The notes: a model not told the origin generated them from the letters alone. A DNA stretch of 64,000 nt from Zobellella iuensis (GCF_016746085.1 NZ_JAERTZ010000012.1:1-64000), one strand, 5' to 3'. Positions 46,260-55,884 are shown, counted from the stretch's first letter. Translations and numbers: made by a program.

Positions 46260-47171
46260 ATGACCGAACCTATACGGCCTTTACCCCCGCTAAACTGCCT
46301 GCAAGCCTTCGAGGCTGCCGCACGAGGAAAAAGCTTTACTCAGGCTGCGTACGAGCTTAGCCTGACGCAAAGCGCCATCAGCCGCCAGATTAAGCGGCTT
46401 GAAGAGTACTTGGGGCGCCCTCTTTTTCACAGGGACGCCATGGGTGTGGAGCTCACTCCAACGGGCAAGCATTACTTTCACCTGATCCAGCGACTACTGC
46501 GAGAACTGGCCGACGGTACCGCTGAACTGACCCGCTATCAGGGCGCACTGCAGCTAACCCTGGCTTCTAGCCCCACGGTGGCCTCCATGTGGCTAACCCG
46601 AAAGTTGCCTACACTGCAAGCCCGATACCCCCGGCTGGATATCCGTATACTCACCATGGAAGACCCTCGCCGACTGGAACTAAGCGAGTTCGATCTAGCC
46701 CTCTACTACCGAGTGCCGGGTGAAATAGAACCGCCAGGAGTGGACTGCACCCCCATTTTTGGCCAGGAAAAGGTCATTTGCGTATGCAGCCCAAACTACT
46801 TGTTGCAGTCAGGGCCAATTACCTCTCCCGAAAACCTGCTACAGCAGCACGTCATGCTGGTAGTGGAAGACTTCTACCACGACTGGCTTACCTGGCAAGA
46901 CTGGTTTTTAGCGACAGGGCACCCTTACACTTCCCCCAAACGCACACTACGGGCCAACAGCTACCAATTGCTGATGCAAGCCGCCTTGGCCGGGCAAGGA
47001 GTGGCAATGGGCTGGTCCGAACTGTTTGCCCCCTACTTGGAAGAACAGTCACTGATCCAGGCATTGCCCGAATATATGCCCAGCAAAGGGTTACTTTCCT
47101 TGATGGAACCCCGTCATCGCCATCCCACCGAAGCAATCCGCCAGTTTAAAAAATGGTTGTTCAACCAATAG
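46260..47171 (+). CDS. LysR-family regulator, GcvA-like
   Basis: A 303-residue LysR protein of the GcvA subgroup, recognised by LPPLNCLQAFEAAARGKSF and the helix-turn-helix ELSLTQSAISRQIKRLEEYL (residues ~33-52). The C-terminal effector domain is of standard length. AAGGAAG lies upstream of the start. It follows the CocE gene on the same strand, so it may form one transcript with BCCT 2 and the hydrolase and control them. No clear palindrome was found in the 64-base gap. Confidence 0.85.
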   Translation: MTEPIRPLPPLNCLQAFEAAARGKSFTQAAYELSLTQSAISRQIKRLEEYLGRPLFHRDAMGVELTPTGKHYFHLIQRLLRELADGTAELTRYQGALQLTLASSPTVASMWLTRKLPTLQARYPRLDIRILTMEDPRRLELSEFDLALYYRVPGEIEPPGVDCTPIFGQEKVICVCSPNYLLQSGPITSPENLLQQHVMLVVEDFYHDWLTWQDWFLATGHPYTSPKRTLRANSYQLLMQAALAGQGVAMGWSELFAPYLEEQSLIQALPEYMPSKGLLSLMEPRHRHPTEAIRQFKKWLFNQ

Positions 47172-47245
47172 CCTAAAAACACCGATCTCCCCCGCCCCAC
47201 CTATACCACTAGGGCCGTGTAACCTTCATGCAAGGCGAATAAATA

Positions 47246-47268
47246 AGGGCGGCTCCTGGAGCCGCCCT
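47246..47268 (-). terminator. Terminator of the PhyH gene
   Basis: AGGGCGGCTCC / GGAGCCGCCCT near-perfect stem with an AT-rich TTATTTATT tail on the minus strand, after the stop at 47294. Confidence 0.65.
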
Positions 47269-47293
47269 CGTCAGTAATAACATAAGGTGTGAC

Positions 47294-48106
47294 TTAGCAC
47301 TGCCACACCACCGGGAACCAGTCCTCCCGCATCCGCTCCCCCGTTTGCAGGCCGATGCCGTCGAACGGCGGCGAGGTGGGTCCGCCCCGGTCGACATAGC
47401 GCACATCGTCGCCGATAAAGCGGGTAGAAAAGGCCCGGCGCCGGTTGGATGTCTGGTTGCCCGGAGCACCATGCACCGTCTTGAAGTTGAACAACAGCGC
47501 ATCGCCCGGCTCCAGCTCGGGAATGAGGATCTCGAAGTCCCCGCCGTCGATATCCGGCATGTCCATAAAAGGGCTGTCATCCTGGTACCAGGACGCATTG
47601 GTGGACCACTTGCTCGGTCGCACCAACTTGGGCCAGCGGTGGGAGCCCAGCACCACCCGCAGGGCATTTTCCTGGGTAATGGGATCCAGCGGTATCCAGT
47701 AACTGGCCGTCTGGTCACCGTCCACGCAGTAGTAGGGTAAATCCTGGTGCCAGGGTGTGGGCTTGGCGGTGCCCGGCTCCTTCACCAGAATATGCTCATG
47801 GAATACCTGAATTTGCCGTGAGCCGGTAGCCTCCCCGGCAATCGCCGCTCCGGGGGATGCCTCTATCCAATGCCGGAATTCAGGTATCCGCTGCCAGTTG
47901 CAGTAATCCTCGAAAAAACGTCCGCCATCGTTGCCGGTCACGTTCTCCCGGCCATGCTCGCCAGGCTCGCGCAGCACCCGTTCAAAACCTGTCCGTAATG
48001 GCTCTATCCAGTCCTTGAACACCCCCTTGACGACGATGGCGCCGTCTCGCGCATAGGCGTCCCGTTGATCCTGTGTCAGCCAGGTCGTGGTGGTTGTGTG
48101 GCCCAT
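47294..48106 (-). CDS. PhyH-family Fe(II)/2-oxoglutarate dioxygenase
   Basis: A 270-residue phytanoyl-CoA-dioxygenase family hydroxylase. The iron site is HQD (His120-x-Asp122 in PTPWHQDLPYY) with the distal His in FKTVHGAPGNQTSNRRRAF, followed by Arg for 2-oxoglutarate. Bacterial members hydroxylate ectoine, amino acids or phosphonates. The start MGHTTTTTWLTQDQ at 48106 has GGAGG 10 bases upstream. It diverges from a LysR gene, and a short motif in that promoter region recurs before the NhaC-type antiporter gene, hinting at joint control. The substrate is unknown. Confidence 0.82.
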   Translation of the reverse strand: MGHTTTTTWLTQDQRDAYARDGAIVVKGVFKDWIEPLRTGFERVLREPGEHGRENVTGNDGGRFFEDYCNWQRIPEFRHWIEASPGAAIAGEATGSRQIQVFHEHILVKEPGTAKPTPWHQDLPYYCVDGDQTASYWIPLDPITQENALRVVLGSHRWPKLVRPSKWSTNASWYQDDSPFMDMPDIDGGDFEILIPELEPGDALLFNFKTVHGAPGNQTSNRRRAFSTRFIGDDVRYVDRGGPTSPPFDGIGLQTGERMREDWFPVVWQC

Positions 48107-48171
48107 GATGATTCCTCCCTGTGGTTAGCGACGACTCGACTTTAGCACCGGCATCACATAGCTTATAAATA

Positions 48172-48194
48172 CAGTTTACATATGAGATACATAG
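48172..48194. promoter_or_regulatory. Shared motif AGTTT-n2-ATATGA, copy 1
   Basis: In the PhyH/LysR divergent promoter. It matches 50567-50589 upstream of the antiporter gene at 16 of 23 positions (AGTTT, ATATGA and CATAG shared). It may be the LysR binding site; evidence is moderate. Confidence 0.35.
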
Positions 48195-48198
48195 AGCA

Positions 48199-49098
48199 AT
48201 GGCTATACCTTTTACCTTCCGGCAACTGAGCTACTTTGTCGCGGTGGCCCAGCAGGGCAGCGTCAGCAAGGCGGCCGAGGTGCTGCATGTGTCCCAGCCT
48301 TCAGTGTCCATCGCCATCACCCAGCTCGAGGGGCTGCTGGAGCAGCCCCTGTTCCAGCGCCACCGGGGCCAGGGGGTCAGTCTTACGCCCGGCGGCGAAG
48401 CGCTGCTGAAGGAGGCGCGCCATATCCTCACCCTGTCCCACAACCTGCTGGCCCGCCAGCGGCAGGACGACAGCGAGGTGGAGGGCCAGTTGGTACTGAG
48501 CTGTTTCAGGGATATCGCGCCCTACTACCTGCCACGATTGGTGAGCCGCTTCGAGCGCCGCTACCCCGGGATCCGGGTATTGATGCAGGAGGAGGATCTG
48601 ACCGGCGTGAGCCGGGCGCTGGAGCAGGGCCGGGCCGAACTGGCCCTGAGTTACGATCTGGGCCTGCCGCAGGAGATAGACGCCGAGGTGCTGGATGAAC
48701 TGCTCCCCCATGCCCTGCTGCCCACCACCCATCCCAGGGCGGGCAGCCCTTCCCTCAGCCTCACAGAGCTGGCGGCGGAGCGGCTGATACTGCAGGATCT
48801 ACCGCTCACCCGGGAGTATTTCCTCTCCCTGTTCTGGCACCGGGGACTCAAGCCCGACATCGTCCACACCACGGCGTCCTTCGAACTGCAACGGGGCCTG
48901 GTGGCCCACGGTCACGGGGTGGCGCTGTCCTGCACCCGGCCGGCGGGAGACCGCAGCTACGATGGCGCGGCCCTCGCCTGCGTGCCGCTCGCCGACGAGG
49001 TCCAGCCCCAGCGGGTGGTGCTGGCCCACTCCCGCCGCTTTCCGCTGTCGGTGCCGGCCCGGCTGTTCCTCGGCCTGGTCGCCGGACAAGCCGGCTAG
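48199..49098 (+). CDS. LysR-family regulator beside PhyH and the antiporter
   Basis: A 299-residue LysR protein with helix-turn-helix GSVSKAAEVLHVSQPSVSIA (residues ~19-38) and effector domain LVLSCFRDIAPYYLPRLVSRF. It is of the subgroup close to CynR/NAC. Divergent from the dioxygenase gene and convergent with the antiporter gene, it is well placed to control both. The upstream AGTTT-n2-ATATGA motif is shared with the antiporter promoter. Confidence 0.85.
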   Translation: MAIPFTFRQLSYFVAVAQQGSVSKAAEVLHVSQPSVSIAITQLEGLLEQPLFQRHRGQGVSLTPGGEALLKEARHILTLSHNLLARQRQDDSEVEGQLVLSCFRDIAPYYLPRLVSRFERRYPGIRVLMQEEDLTGVSRALEQGRAELALSYDLGLPQEIDAEVLDELLPHALLPTTHPRAGSPSLSLTELAAERLILQDLPLTREYFLSLFWHRGLKPDIVHTTASFELQRGLVAHGHGVALSCTRPAGDRSYDGAALACVPLADEVQPQRVVLAHSRRFPLSVPARLFLGLVAGQAG

Positions 49099-49119
49099 CC
49101 ATGCCGGTAGACAACGGGG

Positions 49120-50460
49120 CTACAGCACCTGGGACGCCACCCAGCCGAAGATCACCAGCGGAATGTTGTAGTGGATAAAGGTGGGGATCACCGAGTCGCG
49201 GATATGATCGTGCTGGCCGTCGGCGTTCAGCCCGGCGGTGGGCCCCAGGGTGGAGTCGGAGGCCGGCGAGCCGGCATCGCCGAGGGCGCCCGCCGTACCC
49301 ACCAGCGCCAGGGTGGCCAGGGGCGAGAAGCCGAAGCTCAACGCCAGCGGCACATAGATGGCGGCGATGATGGGAATGGTGGAAAACGACGAGCCGATCC
49401 CCATGGTGATGAACAGCCCCACCAGCAGCATCACCAGGGCCGCCAGCGACGGGCTGTTGCCGATCAGCGCCCCCGATCCCGCCACCAGTTCGGGTATGGC
49501 ACCCGAGGCCTTCATCACCCCGGCAAAGCCGGAGGCGGCAATCATGATAAAACCGATCAGCGCCATCAACCGCATGCCCTGGGTGAAGACATCGTCCTGC
49601 TCCTTCCATTTGAACAGGCCGTTCATCGACAACAGGGCAAAGCCCAGCAGACCGCCCAGCACCATGGAGCCGGTAGCAAGCTGCACCACCAGAGCCCCCA
49701 CCACCGCCACCAGTATCATCGCCAACTGCCGTTTGGAGAGCCGGAGCTCAGTCTTTTCCCGGGCTGCGACCGCCACCGGCTGATGCCGATATGCCCGCGG
49801 CCGGCGGTAGCTGAACAGCACCGCTACCAGCAGACCCAACACCATGCCCAGTGCCGGGATCAGCATGGCCCTGGGCGCCATCTCAGGAGTCACCTGCAAA
49901 CCCAGTTCACTGCCGGCCTGGTTGACGCTGCCGGTGAGAATGTCGTTGAGAAAAATCGTCCCAAACCCGACGGGGGTGGTCATGTACATGATGGTGATGC
50001 TGAAGGTGATCACACAGGCCACGGCGCGCCGGTCCAGTTGCAGCATGCTCATCAACCCCAGCAGCGGCGGCACCAGTATGGGAATAAAGGCGATATGCAC
50101 CGGTACCACGGTGCCGGAAGCGGCGCCCACGATAACCAGGGCGCCGAACAGCAACCACTTGATGCCCCCCAGTTGGCCCGGCTCACGGCGGGCCCCGACC
50201 CAGGCCAGCGTTTTGTCGGCCACCAGGCCGGTAATGCCGGTACGCGACAGCGCCACCGCAAAGGCGCCGAGGGTGGCGTAGGCCAGCGCCACGGTGGCGC
50301 CTCCGCCCAGCCCCTCGTTGAAGGCGCCGATCACCTGCTCCACCGACATCCCCGCCCAAAGCCCGCCCACCAGGGCGGCGACCACCAGTGAAAACACCAC
50401 CGATACCCGGGCCAGACACAGCCCTACCATCACCAAAATAGCCAAAACAATGGCATTCAT
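49120..50460 (-). CDS. NhaC-type Na+/H+ antiporter family permease
   Basis: A 446-residue membrane protein with about 11-12 helices in the NhaC/YuiF antiporter family, which also includes amino-acid and lactate/malate carriers. Family features are GGGATVALAYATLGAFAVAL, the HIAFIPILVPPLL helix and the re-entrant GDAGSPASDSTLGPTAGL near the C-terminus. The start at 50460 has GGAGAGG upstream. As cargo next to a hydroxylase and LysR it is probably an uptake carrier for an organic substrate and not a housekeeping antiporter, but this is inference. Confidence 0.8.
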   Translation of the reverse strand: MNAIVLAILVMVGLCLARVSVVFSLVVAALVGGLWAGMSVEQVIGAFNEGLGGGATVALAYATLGAFAVALSRTGITGLVADKTLAWVGARREPGQLGGIKWLLFGALVIVGAASGTVVPVHIAFIPILVPPLLGLMSMLQLDRRAVACVITFSITIMYMTTPVGFGTIFLNDILTGSVNQAGSELGLQVTPEMAPRAMLIPALGMVLGLLVAVLFSYRRPRAYRHQPVAVAAREKTELRLSKRQLAMILVAVVGALVVQLATGSMVLGGLLGFALLSMNGLFKWKEQDDVFTQGMRLMALIGFIMIAASGFAGVMKASGAIPELVAGSGALIGNSPSLAALVMLLVGLFITMGIGSSFSTIPIIAAIYVPLALSFGFSPLATLALVGTAGALGDAGSPASDSTLGPTAGLNADGQHDHIRDSVIPTFIHYNIPLVIFGWVASQVL

Positions 50461-50566
50461 AGGTTCCTCTCCCCTGTGTTGTTACGTCCTTTTAATGCGG
50501 CGCACCGGCTCTAAACCCGCTACCCACAGGGGGAAATTAACACTCCGTAAACATTTAAAATGAATA

Positions 50567-50589
50567 TAGTTTGTATATGAACATCATAG
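50567..50589. promoter_or_regulatory. Shared motif AGTTT-n2-ATATGA, copy 2
   Basis: About 107 bases before the antiporter start; the partner of 48172-48194. Confidence 0.35.
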
Positions 50590-50604
50590 CTTTTTGGCTA
50601 TGTA

Positions 50605-50920
50605 GTGGAGGTGTATTCCTCAGCCTACGACCGCAATGGCGTTGAGGAACATCAGCACGATAAACACCGGACTCAGATAGCTGATGCTAAAACGCCACAA
50701 CCGGCGAAGAAGGTCTTGCCAAACAGAGTGTGTTGCTCCCACAAATTGAAGGAGAACAGGGTGCCCTGGCTTAGCAGCCACATCAGTACCCCGAGTCAAG
50801 GAAGGCCCGCGCCCGGTTGATACTATAGCGTCTGGTCAGCTAAGCCACCGCCAGTTCAATCAGCGAGATGCCCAAGGTCAGTGCCAGCACCAGGCGATCC
50901 GGGTCAGCTCTTCTGGCTTC
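50605..50920 (-). pseudogene. Remnant of a sodium-dependent (SNF/NSS) transporter
   Basis: Minus-strand frames give fragments in the order of an NSS-family C-terminal half: LVLALTLGISLIELAVA then LTRRYSINRARAF, then (after a frameshift) FNLWEQHTLFGKTFF. These match the helix 7 to helix 10 region (compare S-LLEV-VAYL and TLFGL-FFD of the family). At least one stop and two frameshifts break it, and both ends are missing. It may be the former carrier of the adjoining cluster. The rest of 50461-51038 is promoter DNA. Confidence 0.5.
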
Positions 50921-51038
50921 GCCTATAAAAAAATGAAACAAAAAGTCTCATTTTATTTTATTTTTCGCTATGCTGTAACAGGTCGGTACACCTTAAGTCC
51001 GACCTGACTTTCGTTACCAGTAAGAGAGAGCATATCGG

Positions 51039-52553
51039 ATGTCCGCATTGTTTCATTTGGATAGAAACGCCCCGGCCACCCTCCAGCAACAGGTGCGGGA
51101 GCATCTGGTTAGCGCCATCTTGGGCGGTTTTCTACCTCATAATCAGCCCCTGCCTTCCTGCCGTCACCTGGCGAAGAGCCTGAATGTAGCCCGCAACACC
51201 ATCGTACTGGTATACGACGACCTAGTGTCCGACGGCTATCTTACTTCCCATGAGCGGCGCGGTTATTTCGTCAACCCCCACTTCGTGGCCAATCGGCTGG
51301 CCTCCCCCACCTCCGAGCCCAGCACTCCCCCAGCCCCGCATTGGGAAAGGCGGCTCAAGCTCCGCCCGGGCCAGCAACCCAATGCCAGCCTATCCCACGA
51401 CTGGCAACGTTATCGTTATCCCTTTGTCTACAGCCAGCTCGACAGTAGTCTGTTTCCCGTTCAACACTGGCGCAAGTGTTGGCGTGACGCGGTGAGCGTG
51501 CAGGCGATCAAGGATTGGGGCTCCGATCGCTACGACAGCGACGATCCCCTACTGATAGAGCAACTGCAAAAACGCATCCTGCCCAGCCGGGGCATTCAGG
51601 CCAGTGCCGAGGAAATATTGATCACAGTCGGCTCCCAACAGGCACTCTATCTGCTGGCTCAACTGCTGCTGGACGGGCAATCCTGTTTCGGCATCGAGGA
51701 TCCGGGGTATCCCAGTGCTGCTCATATCGCCCGCCTCTTTGGCGCCCGGGTGCAGAGCCTGGCGGTGGATGAGCAGGGGCTTGTGGTCAATGAGACTTTG
51801 TCCAGCTGCGATGCCATCTACCTGACACCCAGTCATCAGTGTCCTACCACAGTGACCTTGCCACTGGAACGACGCCAGGCACTGCTTGAGCTGGCCGAGC
51901 AGCATGATTTTCTGCTTATTGAAGATGATTACGAAATGGAGATGAACTTCGACAGCCACCCCACCCCAGCCCTGAAAAGCCTGGACAACAAGGGCAGAGT
52001 GCTCTACGTGGGCAGCCTGTCAAAAACCCTAGCACCCGGACTGCGCATGGGCTTTCTAGTAGCGCCGGAACCAGTGATCCAGGAAGCCCGCAACCTGCGT
52101 CAGCTGATGCTGCGTCATCCGCCGCTCAACAATCAACGGGCCGTTGCCCTGTTCCTTTCCCTAGGCTACCACGATGCCTTGGTACGCAAACTGGCGCAAG
52201 TTTTTGAGCAACGCGCACGTTGTCTGGCCGACGCCCTGCAGCAGCACCTGCCGGATTGCCGGGTATCGTCCATCGGAGGCTCTTCCTGCTGGCTGACCCT
52301 GCCGGAGAACCTGGACGGTACCGCCCTGAAACGACTGGCAGCCGAACACAACCTGCTGATCATCAGCGGCGACAGCTACCACATAGGCAACGGCCTGCCG
52401 GCCAACACCCTCAAGCTCGGTTTCTCGGCCATCCCGCTGGAGCGTATCGAGCCGGGTATTCGGCTGCTGGGAGAGTTGAAGGCGAAGCTGGACGCAGGTC
52501 GGAACCATGGTTCCAGAGTTCGCGCTGGAGATCGAAAGAAAACAGGGAACTGA
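51039..52553 (+). CDS. MocR-family regulator (GntR HTH fused to PLP aminotransferase domain)
   Basis: A 504-residue MocR/GabR-type protein. The N-terminal GntR winged helix (PSCRHLAKSLNVARNTIVLV) is followed by a proline-rich linker (~residues 90-110) and a class I aminotransferase domain with the PLP-Asp region LLIEDDYEMEM and the Lys in GSLSKTLAPGLRMGF. MocR proteins sense amino compounds or PLP. It ends 26 bases from the convergent iclR stop; no obvious target gene is adjacent on its strand, so the target may be upstream or autoregulation. Confidence 0.88.
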   Translation: MSALFHLDRNAPATLQQQVREHLVSAILGGFLPHNQPLPSCRHLAKSLNVARNTIVLVYDDLVSDGYLTSHERRGYFVNPHFVANRLASPTSEPSTPPAPHWERRLKLRPGQQPNASLSHDWQRYRYPFVYSQLDSSLFPVQHWRKCWRDAVSVQAIKDWGSDRYDSDDPLLIEQLQKRILPSRGIQASAEEILITVGSQQALYLLAQLLLDGQSCFGIEDPGYPSAAHIARLFGARVQSLAVDEQGLVVNETLSSCDAIYLTPSHQCPTTVTLPLERRQALLELAEQHDFLLIEDDYEMEMNFDSHPTPALKSLDNKGRVLYVGSLSKTLAPGLRMGFLVAPEPVIQEARNLRQLMLRHPPLNNQRAVALFLSLGYHDALVRKLAQVFEQRARCLADALQQHLPDCRVSSIGGSSCWLTLPENLDGTALKRLAAEHNLLIISGDSYHIGNGLPANTLKLGFSAIPLERIEPGIRLLGELKAKLDAGRNHGSRVRAGDRKKTGN

Positions 52554-52579
52554 GTCCCTGTCCGGCGTGTACGTATCCC

Positions 52580-53347
52580 TTAAAAATCAATCACTTTTTC
52601 CATTTGCACTGCTGCCCGACGCAGGGTAGGTGCCCATTCCAGCAGGCTAGATAGCGGCTTGCGAATAGTCGGTGCATGCACCGCTAACGTGGCTCGTACC
52701 TGCCCGACCTGGTCGTAAACCGGCACGGCAATCGCCACCATTCCTTCGATTAACTCTTCGTTGTCCGTGCTCAGGGTGTTTTCGGCTATCTTGTCCAATT
52801 CATGTTCCAACTGCTCCCGGTCCGTGATGGTATGCCGGGTATGGGGGGTGAGCGCCAGCCCAGACAACAACGCCTTGCGCCGGTACAGCGGCATCATGGC
52901 CAGAAACAGCTTGCCGCTGGCGGTACAGTGCAGTGGCATACGTGATCCTGGATGCAGTTGGATACGCACCGGCCAATTGGTTTCCACCCGTTCGAAATAG
53001 ACCAGTTCATGGCCGTCGAGCAGGGTCAAGTTGCAGGTTTCTCCCAACTCATCGGCCAACTGCTGCAGCACCGCCCGCCGGGGCGCACCCACACTGCGTT
53101 GGGACAGCACCCCCAGCGCCATCTTGCGCAGCCGGGGTCCGGGGCTGAGATGGCGTCCATCGGGCTCCTTCTGCAACAATCCTTCCTGCTCTAGTTGGCC
53201 GATGATGCGATGTACTGTCGGCTTGGGCACGTCCAGGCGCTGACACAGTTCCGCCGCCGTGGTGGCACGGTCTTCCTTGAGCACTTCCTCTATCAAGGCA
53301 AAGGCTCGGAGCAGAGTAGAGTTGGTTGCACTGACAGATGTGCTCAT
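52580..53347 (-). CDS. IclR-family regulator of the TRAP/GMC cluster
   Basis: A 255-residue IclR-type repressor or activator. The helix-turn-helix TTAAELCQRLDVPKPTVHRI is at residues ~29-48; the GAF-like effector domain follows with CTASGKLFLAMMP. The start at 53347 is supported by GGAGGG; the frame runs on to 53383. It is the third regulator of this half. Palindromes GATACA..TGTATC-like in the TRAP/GMC promoter region (57055, 57242) are of IclR-operator type, so it probably controls those genes, 4 kb away on the same strand as TRAP. Confidence 0.85.
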   Translation of the reverse strand: MSTSVSATNSTLLRAFALIEEVLKEDRATTAAELCQRLDVPKPTVHRIIGQLEQEGLLQKEPDGRHLSPGPRLRKMALGVLSQRSVGAPRRAVLQQLADELGETCNLTLLDGHELVYFERVETNWPVRIQLHPGSRMPLHCTASGKLFLAMMPLYRRKALLSGLALTPHTRHTITDREQLEHELDKIAENTLSTDNEELIEGMVAIAVPVYDQVGQVRATLAVHAPTIRKPLSSLLEWAPTLRRAAVQMEKVIDF

Positions 53348-53398
53348 AAGCCCTCCTGTGTAGATAGTCAGGCATCTTATCATAGAGAAATCAGGTTG

Positions 53399-53851
53399 CT
53401 ACGTCGTTTGCCTCCCTGGTTCAAGGCATTCCCCAGGCAGGGAAGTTGCGGCCTCGTACAAACTGTCGAGCCAGAGCCGGCATATCCGTTCATCTTCGTC
53501 TAAGGTCCGGCCGCTGACCGCCAGCCCGGCCAACGTCTGCCCGTCCACTCGTACCGGCCAGCCTCCCGGTAGGGAGGTAAAGCCCGCGTCCTGAAAGTCG
53601 GCCAAGGTCAGCCGCTCCCGCTCCAGCCGCTGGCGAAAAACCTGGGTCGGTTGCTCCATCCGGGCCGCAGTGTAGGCCTTGGCTATGGCAATAGGCACCA
53701 GCCGGGCCGGGGCGCCAGCCATGCGATACAGGTAAACCAGGCTGCCGCTGTCATCCACCGCCGCCATGCACACAGGCGGGCCGGGCTCGAGCTCAAGTTG
53801 CCCAGCCAGCCAACCTCCTACCCTCGCGGCTTCGTATACCGGATCCATCAT
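53399..53851 (-). CDS. GlcG/HbpS-family protein
   Basis: A 150-residue single-domain GlcG/HbpS (DUF336) protein. Family marks: VCMAAVDDSGSLVYLYRM, IAIAKAYTAA and GGWPVRVDGQTLAGLAVSG. Members bind heme, corrinoid or small metabolites and often sit by catabolic genes. It follows the TRAP genes on the same strand after a terminator and precedes iclR by about 50 bases, so it is likely co-transcribed with iclR. Confidence 0.8.
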   Translation of the reverse strand: MMDPVYEAARVGGWLAGQLELEPGPPVCMAAVDDSGSLVYLYRMAGAPARLVPIAIAKAYTAARMEQPTQVFRQRLERERLTLADFQDAGFTSLPGGWPVRVDGQTLAGLAVSGRTLDEDERICRLWLDSLYEAATSLPGECLEPGRQTT

Positions 53852-53868
53852 GCTGACTCCTTGAATGC

Positions 53869-53892
53869 AAAAGGGGCCCTATGGAGCCCCTT
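53869..53892 (-). terminator. Terminator of the TRAP genes
   Basis: AAGGGGC..CATA..GCCCCTT followed by TTTT on the minus strand, 13 bases past the TRAP permease stop. Confidence 0.75.
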
Positions 53893-53904
53893 GAATAACA
53901 GCGG

Positions 53905-55857
53905 TTATAGCAACAGCAGGGAAATGGAAGGGACATAAGTGATCAGCAGCAGCACCGCTATCATCACCAGCAGATAGGGCCAGACCCGTCGGGCGAGTCC
54001 ACCAATCCCGACCTTAGCAATACCACTGGCTACAAACAGGTTTACACCCACCGGAGGGGTCACAAAGCCGATGGCCAGGTTCATTACCATCATCACCCCA
54101 AAGTGCACAGGATGCACACCAACGGCGGTCACCAGCGGCAGCAGTATGGGCGTCAGAATAACAATGGCCGCCAGTGCCTCCATAAAGATGCCGATCCACA
54201 GCAGAAAGAGGTTGATCATGATGAGGATCGCCCACTTGTTGCTGGTGATCGACAGAATCAGATCGGCAATGGTCCCGGGGATCTGCTCTATGGTCATGAT
54301 ATTGCCGAAAATGGTGGCCATGGCCATCAGCACTATGATGATGGAGGAAATGCCCACGGCCTCCTGACTGGAGCTCCACAGGCTGGCCAGGGTCAACTCC
54401 TTGTGAATAAAGAGCCCTACCAGCAGACCATAAAGAGCCGCCACCGCCGCCGCCTCGGTCGGGGTCATGATACCGCCATAAATACCGCCAAGGACGATGA
54501 CCGGTACCATCAGCGCCCATTTGGCCTGCCAGGTACCGATCAGCACGGTTTTCAGGGAGCGCTCGCGCACCTCGCCATACCAGCCGTTTTTCTTCGAGAC
54601 CAGATACACCACCACCATCAATGCCGCGCCCATGATAAGGCCGGGCACAATACCAGCGATAAACAGCTCACCAATGGAGACCTGGGCCGAGACGCCGTAC
54701 ACCACAAAGGGGTTGCTGGGCGGAATAATCACCCCAATGGCGCCGGCACAAGCCACCACTGTGGCGGCAAAGTACTTGTCGTAGCCCCGGGCCACCATGG
54801 CCGGTATGGTAATGGAGCCGATGGCAGCCACCGTGGCCGGGCCCGAACCACTGATGGCGGCAAAGAAAATGCAGGTCATGATGCTGGCCAGCGCCATGCC
54901 CCCGGGCAGGGCTCCCACCAGCTCGTCGCCCAGTGCCAGCAACCGGCGGGACAGGCCGCCGGCTCCCATAAAAACACCGGCGGCGATAAAAAAGGGAATG
55001 GCCATAATGGGAAAGGAGTCGATGGATGAAAAAGCGATTTGCGCCAGGTAATCCACCGGCAGAGTGCCGGCACCCAGCACGGTGACCAGGCCGGCCAAGC
55101 CGAGGGCAAAGGCGATAGGCACGCCCAGCAGCAGAAACAGTACAAAGTAGCCAAACAGCAGGCCGGTGGCACTCCATTCATCCGATAACAACACTGGCAC
55201 AAACAGCACGGCCGCCAGCACCATGCCCATCAGCACCTCGGCCCAGGGCATGGTTCGTCCCTGGCGCCACAGGGACTGCAGGGTTCGTAACGCCATCAGG
55301 CCAAAGCCAATGGGCAGGATCAGGTAAGGCAGGTAATAGCCGATCTGCAGCGCCGGTGTAGTCTGGGGCATCAGCAGCTGCATTTTTACATAATCCGCTC
55401 CCATCACCGCAAACATCGACACCAGCACCAGGGTGCAGCAGTCGATGGCGATCCATACCAGTGCCCGGGCCCGCTCCGGCAGCCGATTATGCAGCACATC
55501 CACCCTTATGCCGCTGCGGGTCAGGATAGACAGCGACACGGCCAAGTAGGAAATCCAGATAAAGATGTAGCGTGCCAGCTCCTCGGTCCAGACTCCCCAG
55601 CCGGCTGCATTGCGCAGCGCCTGGCGCAGGGCTTCAGGGTCTATCCAGCCTTCCACCGCCTGGGCAAAGCCGGGTGTCGCCACCAGCTCAAGGAGGGCCG
55701 AGAGAGTATAACGAAAAAAGGTCTGGTAATTGATGATCAAAATCATCGCCAACAGACCGATAAACAGCAGGGGTTTTTCCAGGTCTTGAAGCAGCCGAGT
55801 CAGTTGCAGACGCGGCTTGTTGTGCTCCAGGGCACTGTCCAGCTTCAGGATTTCCAT
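53905..55857 (-). CDS. TRAP transporter permease, fused small and large subunits (DctQM)
   Basis: A 650-residue fusion. Residues ~1-220 are the four-helix DctQ part (LLFIGLLAMILIINYQTFFR; EELARYIFIWISYLAV); from ~225 on the DctM part carries about twelve helices, including GSGPATVAAIGSITIPAM and VGVNLFVASGIAKVG. It uses Na+ to import an organic acid delivered by DctP. The start at 55857 fits GGAGTCACC just before it; the frame extends to 55923. A stem-loop with T-run lies between dctP and this gene, as expected where binding protein is needed in excess. Substrate unknown. Confidence 0.9.
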   Translation of the reverse strand: MEILKLDSALEHNKPRLQLTRLLQDLEKPLLFIGLLAMILIINYQTFFRYTLSALLELVATPGFAQAVEGWIDPEALRQALRNAAGWGVWTEELARYIFIWISYLAVSLSILTRSGIRVDVLHNRLPERARALVWIAIDCCTLVLVSMFAVMGADYVKMQLLMPQTTPALQIGYYLPYLILPIGFGLMALRTLQSLWRQGRTMPWAEVLMGMVLAAVLFVPVLLSDEWSATGLLFGYFVLFLLLGVPIAFALGLAGLVTVLGAGTLPVDYLAQIAFSSIDSFPIMAIPFFIAAGVFMGAGGLSRRLLALGDELVGALPGGMALASIMTCIFFAAISGSGPATVAAIGSITIPAMVARGYDKYFAATVVACAGAIGVIIPPSNPFVVYGVSAQVSIGELFIAGIVPGLIMGAALMVVVYLVSKKNGWYGEVRERSLKTVLIGTWQAKWALMVPVIVLGGIYGGIMTPTEAAAVAALYGLLVGLFIHKELTLASLWSSSQEAVGISSIIIVLMAMATIFGNIMTIEQIPGTIADLILSITSNKWAILIMINLFLLWIGIFMEALAAIVILTPILLPLVTAVGVHPVHFGVMMVMNLAIGFVTPPVGVNLFVASGIAKVGIGGLARRVWPYLLVMIAVLLLITYVPSISLLLL

Positions 55858-55884
55858 AGGTGACTCCGGAATCGGGAGGGAAAA

